From positions 558,001-622,000 of the forward strand of contig NZ_QMBP01000001.1 in assembly GCF_003289945.1 (NCBI RefSeq): DNA of 64,000 nucleotides, read 5' to 3'. Shown here one piece after another: positions 53,961-62,616 of the stretch. The notes beneath the pieces were generated by a model, which was not told the DNA's origin, searched no databases, and was given only the letters and a program-made list of their open reading frames with translations. The translations under genes and the position numbers were made by a program. The stretch's first letter is position 1. Every line of letters begins with the position of its first letter. This DNA comes from Mesorhizobium hawassense. Lineage in GTDB: Bacteria > Pseudomonadota > Alphaproteobacteria > Rhizobiales > Rhizobiaceae.

Positions 53961-54004
53961 GCAATTCCAGGAAAAGTGTGATCGGTTTTCCGTCCGGAAT
54001 TGCG
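53961..54004. repeat. AATTGC-ended palindrome (REP-like), copy 4
   Basis: GCAATTCCaGGAAAA ... TTTTCCgtCCGGAATTGC, almost identical over 40 bp to the copy at 32595-32637 (GTGTGAT in place of GTGTGAG in the loop). It lies just after the T-tract of the peroxiredoxin terminator on the minus strand. Confidence 0.8.
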
Positions 54005-54005
54005 C

Positions 54006-54057
54006 AAAAAAAAAGATAGAGCGTTTCGCCGTTTCCGTGAAACGGTGAAACGCTCTA
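54006..54057 (-). terminator. Intrinsic terminator of the peroxiredoxin gene
   Basis: A 19-bp stem with a single G.U pair: TAGAGCGTTTCGCCGTTTC (54017-54035), loop CGT, GAAACGGTGAAACGCTCTA (54039-54057). On the minus strand it is followed at once by TC and nine T's. The gene's own stop codon forms the first three bases of the stem. Confidence 0.88.
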
Positions 54058-54537
54058 CAGCTGCTCGAGGATCTTTGCCGCGCCGCTTTCATCGACGCCC
54101 GGCTTGGTCTCGACGTTGATCGCGGTGACTTTGCCGTCGTCGACGATCATCGAGAAGCGCTTCGAGCGCAGACCCATGCCGGTCGCGGAAAGATCGTTGT
54201 CGAGGCCGACCGACTTGGCGAAATCGCCGCTGCCGTCGGCGAGGTAGAGGATCTTGCCTTCGCCGCCGGTGAAGCGCGCCCAGGCGCCCATGACATGCAC
54301 GTCATTGACCGAAACCACGGCGATCGTGTCGACGCCGCGCGAAAGAATGGCGTCATGGTTTTCCAGATACCCCGGCAGGTGGTTGTTGCTGCAGGTCGGC
54401 GTGAAGGCGCCGGGGACGCCGAACAGCACCACCTTCTTGCCGGCGAAGATCTCGTCGCCGGTGATCGGCTTCGCGCCGTCCGCGGTCATCACCTTGAAGC
54501 TCGAGGCGGGCAGTTTTTCGCCAACCGAAATGGTCAT
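54055..54537 (-). CDS. Peroxiredoxin, Prx5/type II family
   Basis: A protein of 160 residues. GEKLPASSFKVM, KKVVLFGVPGAFTPTCSNNH with the peroxidatic Cys, LPGYLENHDAILSRGVDTIA, VVSVNDVHVMGAWAR, KSVGLDNDLSATGMGLRSKR and FSMIVDDGKVTAINVE match the Prx5 group. No second conserved Cys is visible, so it probably uses glutathione or glutaredoxin as reductant. It reduces H2O2 and organic peroxides in the cytoplasm. The TAG stop is part of the terminator stem. Confidence 0.93.
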   Translation of the reverse strand: MTISVGEKLPASSFKVMTADGAKPITGDEIFAGKKVVLFGVPGAFTPTCSNNHLPGYLENHDAILSRGVDTIAVVSVNDVHVMGAWARFTGGEGKILYLADGSGDFAKSVGLDNDLSATGMGLRSKRFSMIVDDGKVTAINVETKPGVDESGAAKILEQL

Positions 54538-54623
54538 GGGTTTCCTCGCTTGGGAGATGGGGAGGGATCGGTGCCTTCGATATCGGACTGAGCGGGCTCC
54601 GGCAACTCTTCACAATCGCTGGA

Positions 54624-55430
54624 TCAAGGGAAAGGCAGAAGCCCATCCACCGAACCCTCGGCGCTGGTCAGCGTATAATAGAGCCCGCCATCGGTCGGCG
54701 TCGCCGACGGGCGGTCGAGGATCGGCACGGTGAAGAGCAGCTTGCCGTCCTTCTCGCTGCGCACCGGCGCGCCGAACATATAGTCGCGCTCGCCGGCGAT
54801 GAAGAAGTCTACCGATTCCGGATCGCCGGGCGACTGCGCCTGGACGACGAGCGTCTCGTGGTCGCCGGACTGCACTGTGATGCCGAAATCGGACCGGGCC
54901 GGGGAGGGTAGCGTCGCGAGCGCCGTCTTCACCAGCGCCGCGTCGGTGGCGTTGTCGGGATCGGACCCCGGATCGACGCTGAGCCGGGTCTGCACCGGAA
55001 TGCAGATCGTCTCGCAGATGCCGAGGAAGATGTTGGCGTCGATGCTTGCCGGCTGGCCGGGCGAAGACAGGGTGAAGGTCACCGGCAGCGACACCGGTCG
55101 GTCGTAGCCGGCCCATTTGCCGTAGCCGTCGTCATGCCGTTGCGGCGGCGGAAACGACAATTGCGCGTCGGCGACGTTGGTGCTGCCCGATATATCGAGC
55201 TGCGGCGGCACGCCGGCGTCGCCCGGATCGCGCCAATAGGTCTTCCAGCCGGGTTTCAACGCGATGTCGAGCACGCCGTGGATCTTGCCGGCCTCGTCGG
55301 GCTTGCCCGTGGTCACCAGCCGCACCTTGCCGCCTTCCGAATTGTACCAGATCGAGGAGGAGGCCTCGGCCGGGAGGCCTGTAGCCCACCCGAAAACGAC
55401 GCCGAGAACCAGTATTTTCATGTATCGCAT
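54624..55430 (-). CDS. DsbD alpha-domain-like periplasmic protein
   Basis: A protein of 268 residues with a signal peptide ([20 protein letters not shown]). The body resembles the thiol-accepting N-terminal domain of Dsb[55 protein letters not shown] with a Cys pair (CETIC), and [16 protein letters not shown]. No transmembrane DsbD domain is present here. Such proteins may take electrons from a separate CcdA/ScsB-type transporter. It is divergent from yqgE by about 126 bp. Confidence 0.8.
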   Translation of the reverse strand: MRYMKILVLGVVFGWATGLPAEASSSIWYNSEGGKVRLVTTGKPDEAGKIHGVLDIALKPGWKTYWRDPGDAGVPPQLDISGSTNVADAQLSFPPPQRHDDGYGKWAGYDRPVSLPVTFTLSSPGQPASIDANIFLGICETICIPVQTRLSVDPGSDPDNATDAALVKTALATLPSPARSDFGITVQSGDHETLVVQAQSPGDPESVDFFIAGERDYMFGAPVRSEKDGKLLFTVPILDRPSATPTDGGLYYTLTSAEGSVDGLLPFP

Positions 55431-55556
55431 GGCGGTGATTTGATCGTCCGTTCTTGGCCGCGCAATGGCTTCGTCAGCCTCCCGGTATCATATTTGCGTG
55501 ACATCGGGGACCGCCACCATCTTTTCGGCGCTGCCGAAACGCGTTACGCTCATCCC

Positions 55557-56165
55557 ATGGACTTGCTGCGCCACAAGAAGGCGGCCGCCGGACGCGGCTT
55601 CCTCGACGACCAGTTCCTGATTGCCATGCCCGGCATGAAGGACGACCGTTTCGCGCGCTCCGTCATCTATATCTGCGCCCACAGCGACGAGGGCGCGATG
55701 GGCCTCATCATCAACCAGACGCAGCAGATGCTGTTTCCGGACCTGCTCGTGCAACTCGGCATCATGAACGAGCAGGAAGCGATCCGCCTGCCGGCGCATA
55801 CGCGCGATTTCGTCGTGCGCAATGGCGGGCCTGTCGACCGCAGCCGCGGCTTCGTGCTGCATTCCGGCGACTATCGCGTGGAATCCTCGCTCAACGTCTC
55901 CGACGACATCTGCCTGACCGCGACGGTCGATATCCTGCGCGCCATCTCGACGGGCCGCGGGCCGCGCCACGCGCTGATGGCGCTCGGCTATTCCGGCTGG
56001 GGCGCCGGCCAGCTCGAAACCGAGATCGCCGAGAATGGCTGGCTCACCTGTCCGGCGACGCCGGAGCTGCTCTTCGACACCGACATCGAACGCAAATACG
56101 ACCGTATCCTAGCCTCGATCGGCATCGACCTCGCCCATCTGAGCGCCGCCGCGGGGCATGCGTAA
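55557..56165 (+). CDS. YqgE/AlgH family protein
   Basis: A protein of 202 residues: [80 protein letters not shown] and [20 protein letters not shown] span the whole DUF179 fold. AlgH was named for a role in alginate regulation in Pseudomonas; its molecular function is unknown. ATG 55557 begins the family N-terminus; the long open frame upstream overlaps the divergent gene. It converges with the GGDEF-EAL gene. Confidence 0.9.
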   Translation: MDLLRHKKAAAGRGFLDDQFLIAMPGMKDDRFARSVIYICAHSDEGAMGLIINQTQQMLFPDLLVQLGIMNEQEAIRLPAHTRDFVVRNGGPVDRSRGFVLHSGDYRVESSLNVSDDICLTATVDILRAISTGRGPRHALMALGYSGWGAGQLETEIAENGWLTCPATPELLFDTDIERKYDRILASIGIDLAHLSAAAGHA

Positions 56166-56177
56166 CCGTCAAGCCGT

Positions 56178-59066
56178 CTAGGCTTGCGTCAGCGGATACT
56201 GTTCCTTCAACGTCTTCAGCACCTGATCGCCGGGCATCGGCGCGCCGAACATGAAGCTCTGGACATATTCGCAACCCATCTGGCGCAGTTCCAGCGCGTC
56301 GCTTTCGTCCGAAATGCCTTCAGCCACCACCGAAAGCCCCAGCTCATGCGCCATGTTGACCATGGATTTGAGCAGCACGGCGCGCTTCGGCGTTGCGTCG
56401 TCGACGAAGCTCTTGTCGATCTTGATCGTGTCGAAGGGGAAGCGCGTCAGATAGGAAAGCGAGGAATAGCCGGTGCCGAAATCGTCGAGCGACAGCCCGA
56501 TGCCGAGCTGCTTCAGCTTGGTCAGCACATGCGCGGTCTGCTCGGGATTGTCCATCACCAGGGATTCGGTGAGCTCGAGCCGGAAGCAGCGCGGCTTCAG
56601 ATTGGCGCGCGCGATGACGGAGCGGACGTCGCTGACCAGATCGCGGCGGATGAGCTGGCGGCTCGACAGATTGACCGAGATCGACAGCGGTGCGTCGCCG
56701 ATCTGCTTTTGCCAGCCCGCGAGGTCCTCGGCCGCCTGCTGCATGGCGAACAGGCCGAGCTGCACGATCAGCCCGCAATTCTCGGCCACCGGGATGAAGT
56801 CCCCTGGCGGGATCATGCCGCGGCGCGGATGGTCCCATCGCAGCAGCGCCTCAAAGCCGGCGACGCTGCCATCCTCCAGCCGCACGATCGGCTGGTAGGC
56901 GAGCGTGAACTCGCGCCGCTCGATGGCGCGGCGAAGGTCAGATTCGAACTGCAGCCGGTCGGTGCCGACGGTGCGGAAGGCCGGCCGGAACGGCTCGATC
57001 CTGTCGCCGCCGAAGCGCTTGGCCTGGTGCATGGCAAGCTCGGCATCCTTGACCATGTCCTCGGCGGAGGTCTGCGCCGTCGTCCAGGTGATCAGGCCGA
57101 TCGAGGCGGTCAGCACGATCTCGCGCTTGGCGAAGGTGATCGGATTGTTGATCGCGTGCTTGATGGCGTCGGCGATTGCCGCGATGCGGGCAGGGTCCTG
57201 CTCCGAAAGCAGCATCAGCGCGAACTGGTCGCCAGCAAAGCGCGACAGAGAATCCTTCGGCTTCAACAGCCGGTGCAGCCGGCGCGCGACAGTCAGCAGA
57301 ATGGTGTCGCCGGCGGAAATGCCAAGCCCGTCATTGACCTGCTTGAAGCGGTCGATGTCGATGATGAAGACCGTCGGGCGCACCTTGTCCTCGGTGCGGG
57401 CGATCGAGATGATCGCCTCCAGCCGGTTCATGAACAATTCGCGGTTGGGCAGGCCGGTGAGGTTGTCGTGCACGGCATCGTGCAGCAGTCTTTCCTCGGA
57501 TTTCTTCTGCTCGGTGACGTCGACCATGGTGCCGACGCAGCGGATCACTTCGCCGTCGGAGCCGATCACCGGCCGGGCGCGCAGCGAAAACCAGTGGTAG
57601 TGGCCGTCGGCGCCGCGCAGGCGGAAATTCTGCGAGACTTTGCCGCGCCGGTGTTCCAGCACTACGTCGAGCGTGGTGCGGAAGGTGTCGCGGTCGTCGG
57701 CATGCAACACCGGCAGCCAGTTGCGGGCCGCACCGCCAAGGCTGTTGGGCGCCAGGCCGAGTTGCAGGCTGATGTCCGGCTTGGTCACAACGCGGTCGCG
57801 CAGCACGTCCCAGTCCCAGACGATGTCGCCCGAGCCGGCGACGGCCAGCGCCTGACGCTCGAGGTCGGAGAACAGGCCCTGATGCGCCCCGCCGCCGGCG
57901 AAGGCGTGCTGCATGACCGTGAAGCCGATCAACAGGATGATCAGGATCAGCCCGCCGCCCAGCGCCGGCTGGGCGATGTCGTTGTCCAGCATGCCGGTGA
58001 TCGCCATCCACGACCCGCATAGCCATAAGAGCACCATGACCCAGCTCGGCACCAGCATGATCGCGCGGTCATAGCCGCGAATGCCGAGGAAGATGATGAG
58101 GCCGAGGCCGGTGAGCGCGGTGGCGGCGAACGAGATGCGGGCAATGCCGGCGGCCACCGCCGGATCGACGATGGCGACGCCCGCGATCAACAGCAGTCCG
58201 AGGATCCAGACCAGCGCGCCATAGCTGAAATGGCCATGCCACCGGTTGAGGTTGAGATAGGCGAACAGGAACACCACGAAGGTTGCGGCCAGAGCGACCT
58301 CCGTGCCGGCCCGCCATATCTGCTCGTTGCCGGGCGATATCTCGATGATCTTGTTGAGGAAGCCGAAGTCGACGCAGATATAGGCCAGCACCGCCCAGGC
58401 AAGCGCGGCGGTCGCCGGGAACATCGAGGTTCCCTTGACCACGAACAGGATGGTCAGGAACAGCGCCAGAAGCCCCGATATGCCGATGACGATGCCACGG
58501 AACAACGTGTAGGAATTGACCGAGTCCTTGTAGGAGTCCGGCTCCCAGAGATAGACCTGCGGCAGCTTCGGCGAGGCGAGCTCGGCGATGAAGGTCACCA
58601 CGGTGCCGGGGTTCAGCGTCACGCGGAACACGTCGGCGTCGGGGCTAGTCTGGCGGTCGAGCGCGAAGCCTTCGCTGGGTGTGATCGCCGCGATGCGCGT
58701 CGAGCCGAGATCGGGCCAGAAAATGCCGGAATTCACCAGGCGGAAATGCGGCGCGACGATCAGCCGGTCGAGCTGCTGGTCGGTGGTGTTGGCGAGCGCG
58801 AAGACGGCCCAGTCGCCGCTCGAGCGTGCGTCATTGGCTTCCACCTCGATGCGCCGCACGATGCCGTCGGGTCCAGGCGCGGTCGAGACCTGGAAATTCT
58901 CGCCCTGGTTTCGGTAGATCTGGACGGCTTCCGAAAGGTTGAGCGCCTTGTCGTCGCGAGCGATCTTGATCGGCTCGACGGCGAAAGCCGGCATGGCCGC
59001 CGAAAACGTGATGATAACCGCCAATATGAGGGCGAACAGCGACGCTAATCGCGAAAAATTCGTCAC
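56178..59066 (-). CDS. Membrane GGDEF-EAL protein with 7TM sensor and PAS domain
   Basis: A protein of 962 residues. A signal-like N-terminus and a ~150-residue extracytoplasmic beta region precede about seven membrane helices (residues ~190-400), then a PAS fold (LERQALAVAGSGDIVWDWDV to TMVDVTEQKKSEERL), a GGDEF domain (LLHDAVHDNLTGLPNRELFM) whose active loop reads SRFAGDQFAL instead of GG(D/E)EF, and an intact EAL domain: FEALLRWDHPRRG, SISVNLSSRQL, LELTESLVM, LDDFGTGYSSL, IKIDKSFVD, VVAEGI. It probably degrades cyclic-di-GMP with a regulatory, non-cyclase GGDEF. The membrane part resembles 7TMR-DISM receptors. Confidence 0.9.
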   Translation of the reverse strand: MTNFSRLASLFALILAVIITFSAAMPAFAVEPIKIARDDKALNLSEAVQIYRNQGENFQVSTAPGPDGIVRRIEVEANDARSSGDWAVFALANTTDQQLDRLIVAPHFRLVNSGIFWPDLGSTRIAAITPSEGFALDRQTSPDADVFRVTLNPGTVVTFIAELASPKLPQVYLWEPDSYKDSVNSYTLFRGIVIGISGLLALFLTILFVVKGTSMFPATAALAWAVLAYICVDFGFLNKIIEISPGNEQIWRAGTEVALAATFVVFLFAYLNLNRWHGHFSYGALVWILGLLLIAGVAIVDPAVAAGIARISFAATALTGLGLIIFLGIRGYDRAIMLVPSWVMVLLWLCGSWMAITGMLDNDIAQPALGGGLILIILLIGFTVMQHAFAGGGAHQGLFSDLERQALAVAGSGDIVWDWDVLRDRVVTKPDISLQLGLAPNSLGGAARNWLPVLHADDRDTFRTTLDVVLEHRRGKVSQNFRLRGADGHYHWFSLRARPVIGSDGEVIRCVGTMVDVTEQKKSEERLLHDAVHDNLTGLPNRELFMNRLEAIISIARTEDKVRPTVFIIDIDRFKQVNDGLGISAGDTILLTVARRLHRLLKPKDSLSRFAGDQFALMLLSEQDPARIAAIADAIKHAINNPITFAKREIVLTASIGLITWTTAQTSAEDMVKDAELAMHQAKRFGGDRIEPFRPAFRTVGTDRLQFESDLRRAIERREFTLAYQPIVRLEDGSVAGFEALLRWDHPRRGMIPPGDFIPVAENCGLIVQLGLFAMQQAAEDLAGWQKQIGDAPLSISVNLSSRQLIRRDLVSDVRSVIARANLKPRCFRLELTESLVMDNPEQTAHVLTKLKQLGIGLSLDDFGTGYSSLSYLTRFPFDTIKIDKSFVDDATPKRAVLLKSMVNMAHELGLSVVAEGISDESDALELRQMGCEYVQSFMFGAPMPGDQVLKTLKEQYPLTQA

Positions 59067-59068
59067 AA

Positions 59069-59665
59069 TCAGCCCTTCGTTCCATCGCCCGGCGGATCGT
59101 CCGCGATCCGGGCGTAGAGGTAGTGATCCTGCCAGATGCCATTGATCCTGAGATAGGATCGCAGCAGTCCTTCGCGCCGGAATCCGGCTTTTTCAAGCAC
59201 GCGGATCGATCGGGCGTTTTCGGGAATACAGGCAGCTTCGATCCGGTGCAACCTGAGCGTATCGAAGGCAAAGCGCGACACCAGCTTGACCGCCTCGGTC
59301 ATCAGGCCGCGGCCGCCGAAGCGTTCACCGATCCAGTAGCCGATATGGCCGCTTTGCGCGACGCCGTGGCGGATGTTGCCGAGCGTGATGCCGCCGGCAA
59401 GCTTGCCGCTCGATTTTTCGAAGATGAAGAAGGCGATGGCCGTGCCTTGCGCGTAATCCTCGCGGTAGCGGCTGATGCGCAGCCGCCAGGCGGTGCGGTC
59501 GAGCTCGTCCGGCTGCCAGCGAGGCTCCCAGGGTTCCAGGAAGGCGCGACTTTCGCCGCGCACCGCCGACCATTCGCGGTAGTCGTTGGTGAAAGGCACG
59601 CGCAGCGTGACCTTATCGCCTTTCAGTGCCGGCAGGTCGCGGCGAAAGAAAGGGAGCGCGAACAC
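59069..59665 (-). CDS. GNAT family acetyltransferase, RimJ/RimL type
   Basis: A protein of 198 residues: VTLRVPFTNDYREWSAVRGE, AFFIFEKSSGKLAGGITLGN, HIGYWIGERFGGRGLMTEAV (acetyl-CoA loop), HRIEAACIPENARSIRVLEK and AGFRREGLLRSYLRINGIWQ match the Acetyltransf_3 group. RimJ acetylates ribosomal protein S5; other members modify other proteins, so the substrate stays open. It begins 10 bp from the perfect 19-bp hairpin and ends 2 bp before the GGDEF-EAL gene start on the same strand. Confidence 0.9.
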   Translation of the reverse strand: MFALPFFRRDLPALKGDKVTLRVPFTNDYREWSAVRGESRAFLEPWEPRWQPDELDRTAWRLRISRYREDYAQGTAIAFFIFEKSSGKLAGGITLGNIRHGVAQSGHIGYWIGERFGGRGLMTEAVKLVSRFAFDTLRLHRIEAACIPENARSIRVLEKAGFRREGLLRSYLRINGIWQDHYLYARIADDPPGDGTKG

Positions 59666-59675
59666 GGCGTTGGTT

Positions 59676-59717
59676 CTAGGCAGATATTCGTGGGATGCCC
59701 CACGAATATCTGCCTAG
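59676..59717. promoter_or_regulatory. Perfect 19-bp inverted repeat with 4-nt loop
   Basis: CTAGGCAGATATTCGTGGG (59676-59694), loop ATGC, CCCACGAATATCTGCCTAG (59699-59717): no mismatch. It lies between the M16 peptidase and the rimJ-type gene, 10 bp upstream of the latter's start. No T-tract follows in either direction, so a protein site or mRNA hairpin covering the rimJ start is likelier than a terminator. Confidence 0.8.
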
Positions 59718-59783
59718 ATTCCCTGGTTTCTCGCAGGTTCTGATCGCAAAACCGTGGGACACTTTCGCGGAACCTGCTTAGGG

Positions 59784-61076
59784 TCAGACGGCGAGCCGGC
59801 GGGCGGTCGTCTGCGGACCCGCAAGCGATTCGAGGATCGCCTCGTAGGGCGCAAGCGTGCCCACGGGGCCGACCGCGGTAAGCGTCGGCTTGGTCGAGAA
59901 CAGCCGCGAGGAAAGGTCGGTCAGGCGCTCGACGGTCAGCGCCGAAAGCCGCTCCATCAATTCCTCCTTGGCGATCGGCCGCCCGAACAAAAGCAGCTGA
60001 CGGGCGATCTGCGAGGCACGGCTGGCCGGGCTTTCGGCCGACATGATGAGGCCGGCGCGATACTGCGCCCGCGCCCGGTCGAGCTCTTCCTGCAGGATGC
60101 TTTCGCCGGCCTTCTGCAATTCGTCGATGATCACCGGCACCAGCTTGGCGATGTCGCTCTGGCCGGTCGCGGCATGCACGCCGAAAATGCCGGTGTCGGA
60201 AAAACCCCAGTGAAAGGCATAGACAGAGTAGCAGAGGCCGCGCTTTTCGCGCACTTCCTGGAACAGCCTCGACGACATGCCGCCGCCGAGAATCATCGAC
60301 AGCACCTGCGAGGCGTAGAAGTCGCGCACGTGGTAGGCGCGACCCTCGAAGCCGAGCACGATCTGCGCGTCCATCAGGTCGCGGTCCTCGCGGAAGTCGC
60401 CGCCGACATATTGCGCATATTGCGGGATGTTGCCCGCCGCGTTGGCGCGGAAGCCGCCGAGACGGTTCTCGACCTCGCGCACGAAAGCGTCGTGCTTGAC
60501 CTCGCCGGCGGCCACGATGACCATCCGCTCGGCGTCGTATTGCCGCTCGATGAAATCGTGCAACTGTTTGGAGGTGAAGGATTTGACCGTCTCCGGCGTG
60601 CCCAGGATCGAGCGGCCGATGGTCTGATGGCGGAAGGCCGTTTCGGTGAAGCGATCGAAGACGATGTCGTCGGGCGTGTCGTGCGCGGCGCCGATCTCCT
60701 GTAGGATCACATGCTGCTCGCGCTCCAGTTCCTCGGGATCGAACTCGGATTCCTGCAGGATGTCGGCCAGGATATCGACCGCCAGCGGGACGTCGTCGGA
60801 AAGCACCCTGGCATAGTAGGAGGTCGTCTCGACGCTGGTGGCGGCATTGATCTCGCCGCCGACATTCTCGATTTCCGAGGCGATCTCGAAGGCGCTGCGG
60901 CGCTTCGTGCCCTTGAACGCCATGTGCTCGAGCAAATGGGCCATGCCATGCTCTTCGTCGCGTTCATTGCGGGCGCCCGACTTCACCCAGGCACCTAGGG
61001 CAACCGATTCGATGCTTGGAAGGGTTTCGGTGGCGACTGTCAGGCCGTTCGACAGACGGCTTACCTCAACACCCAT
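59784..61076 (-). CDS. M16 family zinc peptidase (mitochondrial processing peptidase-like)
   Basis: A protein of 430 residues. The inverted zinc motif HLLEHM with a downstream Glu is in EEHGMAHLLEHMAFKGTKRR; SNGLTVATETLPSIESVALG opens the domain. VETTSYYARVLSDDVPLAVD, FDPEELEREQHVILQEIGAA, MILGGGMSSRLFQEVREKRG and LCYSVYAFHWGFSD are standard for the PqqL/MPP-beta-like group. Rhizobiales members are close relatives of the mitochondrial processing peptidase. Substrates in bacteria are unclear. It follows thrC by 14 bp on the same strand, an arrangement conserved in alphaproteobacteria. Confidence 0.93.
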   Translation of the reverse strand: MGVEVSRLSNGLTVATETLPSIESVALGAWVKSGARNERDEEHGMAHLLEHMAFKGTKRRSAFEIASEIENVGGEINAATSVETTSYYARVLSDDVPLAVDILADILQESEFDPEELEREQHVILQEIGAAHDTPDDIVFDRFTETAFRHQTIGRSILGTPETVKSFTSKQLHDFIERQYDAERMVIVAAGEVKHDAFVREVENRLGGFRANAAGNIPQYAQYVGGDFREDRDLMDAQIVLGFEGRAYHVRDFYASQVLSMILGGGMSSRLFQEVREKRGLCYSVYAFHWGFSDTGIFGVHAATGQSDIAKLVPVIIDELQKAGESILQEELDRARAQYRAGLIMSAESPASRASQIARQLLLFGRPIAKEELMERLSALTVERLTDLSSRLFSTKPTLTAVGPVGTLAPYEAILESLAGPQTTARRLAV

Positions 61077-61090
61077 ATGGCAAATACTCC

Positions 61091-62488
61091 CTAACGCGCC
61101 GCCCGCGAGTGGCGGCTCACGTAATCTTCCACCATTTTCAAGTCGGAGGGAAGTATCGTGTATTTTTCGTCGGCTGTCATCAAGCCGCCGAGCCAGGCGG
61201 GAAGTGCCGGGTTGACCCCGCTCGCGGCTTCGACCGCGGCCGGGAACTTCGCCGGATGCGCGGTGCCGAGCACCACCATGGGCACGGCGCCGCCAGCATG
61301 GGCGGCGGCCACATGCACGGCGGCGGCCGTATGCGGATCGAGCAGGTAGTTGCTCGCGTCCAGCGTCGCGCGGATGGTGGCAGCGACCTCGTCGATGCTG
61401 GCGCGGCCGGCATCGAACTCGGCGCGGATGCGCTCGAGTTGGCCTTCCTCGATGGTGAAGGCGCCGGACTGCTTCAGCCCGTTCATATAGCGTCGCACCG
61501 TCTCGGCGTTGCGGCCCGCCGCCTCGAACAGCAGGCGCTCGAAATTCGACGACACCTGGATATCCATGGACGGCGAGGTCGTGGCGAACACCCCCTTGGT
61601 GCGGTATTCGCCGCTGGCAAGCGTGCGCGCCAGGATGTCGTTGTCATTGGTGGCGATGATCAGCCGCTCGATCGGCAGGCCCATGCGCTTTGCGGCGTAA
61701 CCGGCGAAAATGTCGCCGAAATTGCCCGTCGGCACGGTGAAGGAAACCGGCCGGTCCGGCGCGCCGAGCGATACGGCGGAAGAGAAATAATAGACGATCT
61801 GGGCCATGATGCGGGCCCAGTTGATCGAATTGACGCCCGACAGCGACACCCGGTCGCGGAAAGCGTGGTCGTTGAACATGTCCTTCACCAGGCCCTGGCA
61901 GTCGTCGAAATTGCCTTCGACCGACAGCGCATGGACGTTTGCCGCGCTCGACGTCGTCATCTGGCGCTGCTGCACCGGCGAGACCTTGCCGTGCGGGAAA
62001 AGGATAAAGACGTCGGTGCGGTCGCGGCCGGCGAAGGCATCGATCGCGGCGCCTCCGGTGTCGCCCGAGGTGGCGCCGACGATGGTGGCGCGCTGTCCGC
62101 GCTCGGCAAGCACATGGTCCATCAGGCGGGCGAGCAACTGCATCGCCACGTCCTTGAAGGCCAGCGTCGGGCCGTGGAACAGCTCGAGGATGAAGGTGTT
62201 TTTCCCGGTCTGCACCAGCGGGCAGACGGCCTCATGCCGGAAGGTGGCATAGGCTTCGCGCACCAGCCGCTCGAAGACGGGTGCCGCGATCTCGCCGCCG
62301 AGGAAGGGCGTCAAGACGCGGATGGCAAGGTCAGGATAGGCAAGGCCGCGCATGGCCCGGATGTCGGCGGCGGAAAACTGCGGCCATTCGCGCGGCACGT
62401 AAAGCCCACCGTCGCGCGCCAGGCCCGCCAGCACCGCATCGGAAAATCCAAGCGCGGGCGCATCCCCGCGGGTACTCACATATTGCAT
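61091..62488 (-). CDS. thrC: Threonine synthase
   Basis: A protein of 465 residues. YVSTRGDAPALGFSDAVLAG at the N-terminus, GPTLAFKDVAMQLLARLMDH with the PLP-binding Lys, GATSGDTGGAAIDAFAGRDR, FPHGKVSPVQQRQMTTSS, FTVPTGNFGDIFAGYAAKRM and LIIATNDNDILARTLASGEY fit the long ThrC group. It converts O-phosphohomoserine (from thrB, 51230) to L-threonine. ATG 62488 matches the family start; the frame runs a little further upstream. It is co-transcribed with the M16 peptidase. Confidence 0.96.
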   Translation of the reverse strand: MQYVSTRGDAPALGFSDAVLAGLARDGGLYVPREWPQFSAADIRAMRGLAYPDLAIRVLTPFLGGEIAAPVFERLVREAYATFRHEAVCPLVQTGKNTFILELFHGPTLAFKDVAMQLLARLMDHVLAERGQRATIVGATSGDTGGAAIDAFAGRDRTDVFILFPHGKVSPVQQRQMTTSSAANVHALSVEGNFDDCQGLVKDMFNDHAFRDRVSLSGVNSINWARIMAQIVYYFSSAVSLGAPDRPVSFTVPTGNFGDIFAGYAAKRMGLPIERLIIATNDNDILARTLASGEYRTKGVFATTSPSMDIQVSSNFERLLFEAAGRNAETVRRYMNGLKQSGAFTIEEGQLERIRAEFDAGRASIDEVAATIRATLDASNYLLDPHTAAAVHVAAAHAGGAVPMVVLGTAHPAKFPAAVEAASGVNPALPAWLGGLMTADEKYTILPSDLKMVEDYVSRHSRAAR

Positions 62489-62616
62489 CGTAAAAGGCCC
62501 ATTGCTGCCGGTCGCGTCATCCACGGCAATTGGTTAATTTTCCGAGCCGGCTCAGTCGCATTTTTGCCGCGCGGTTGCTATACGTCACCGGCTTTGTGAG
62601 AGGGAAGTGCAGTTTC

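Noticed and set aside
56184..58022. 612-codon plus-strand frame opposite the GGDEF-EAL gene
   Set aside because: His/Arg/Asp-rich nonsense translation; the minus-strand protein has clear ordered domains.
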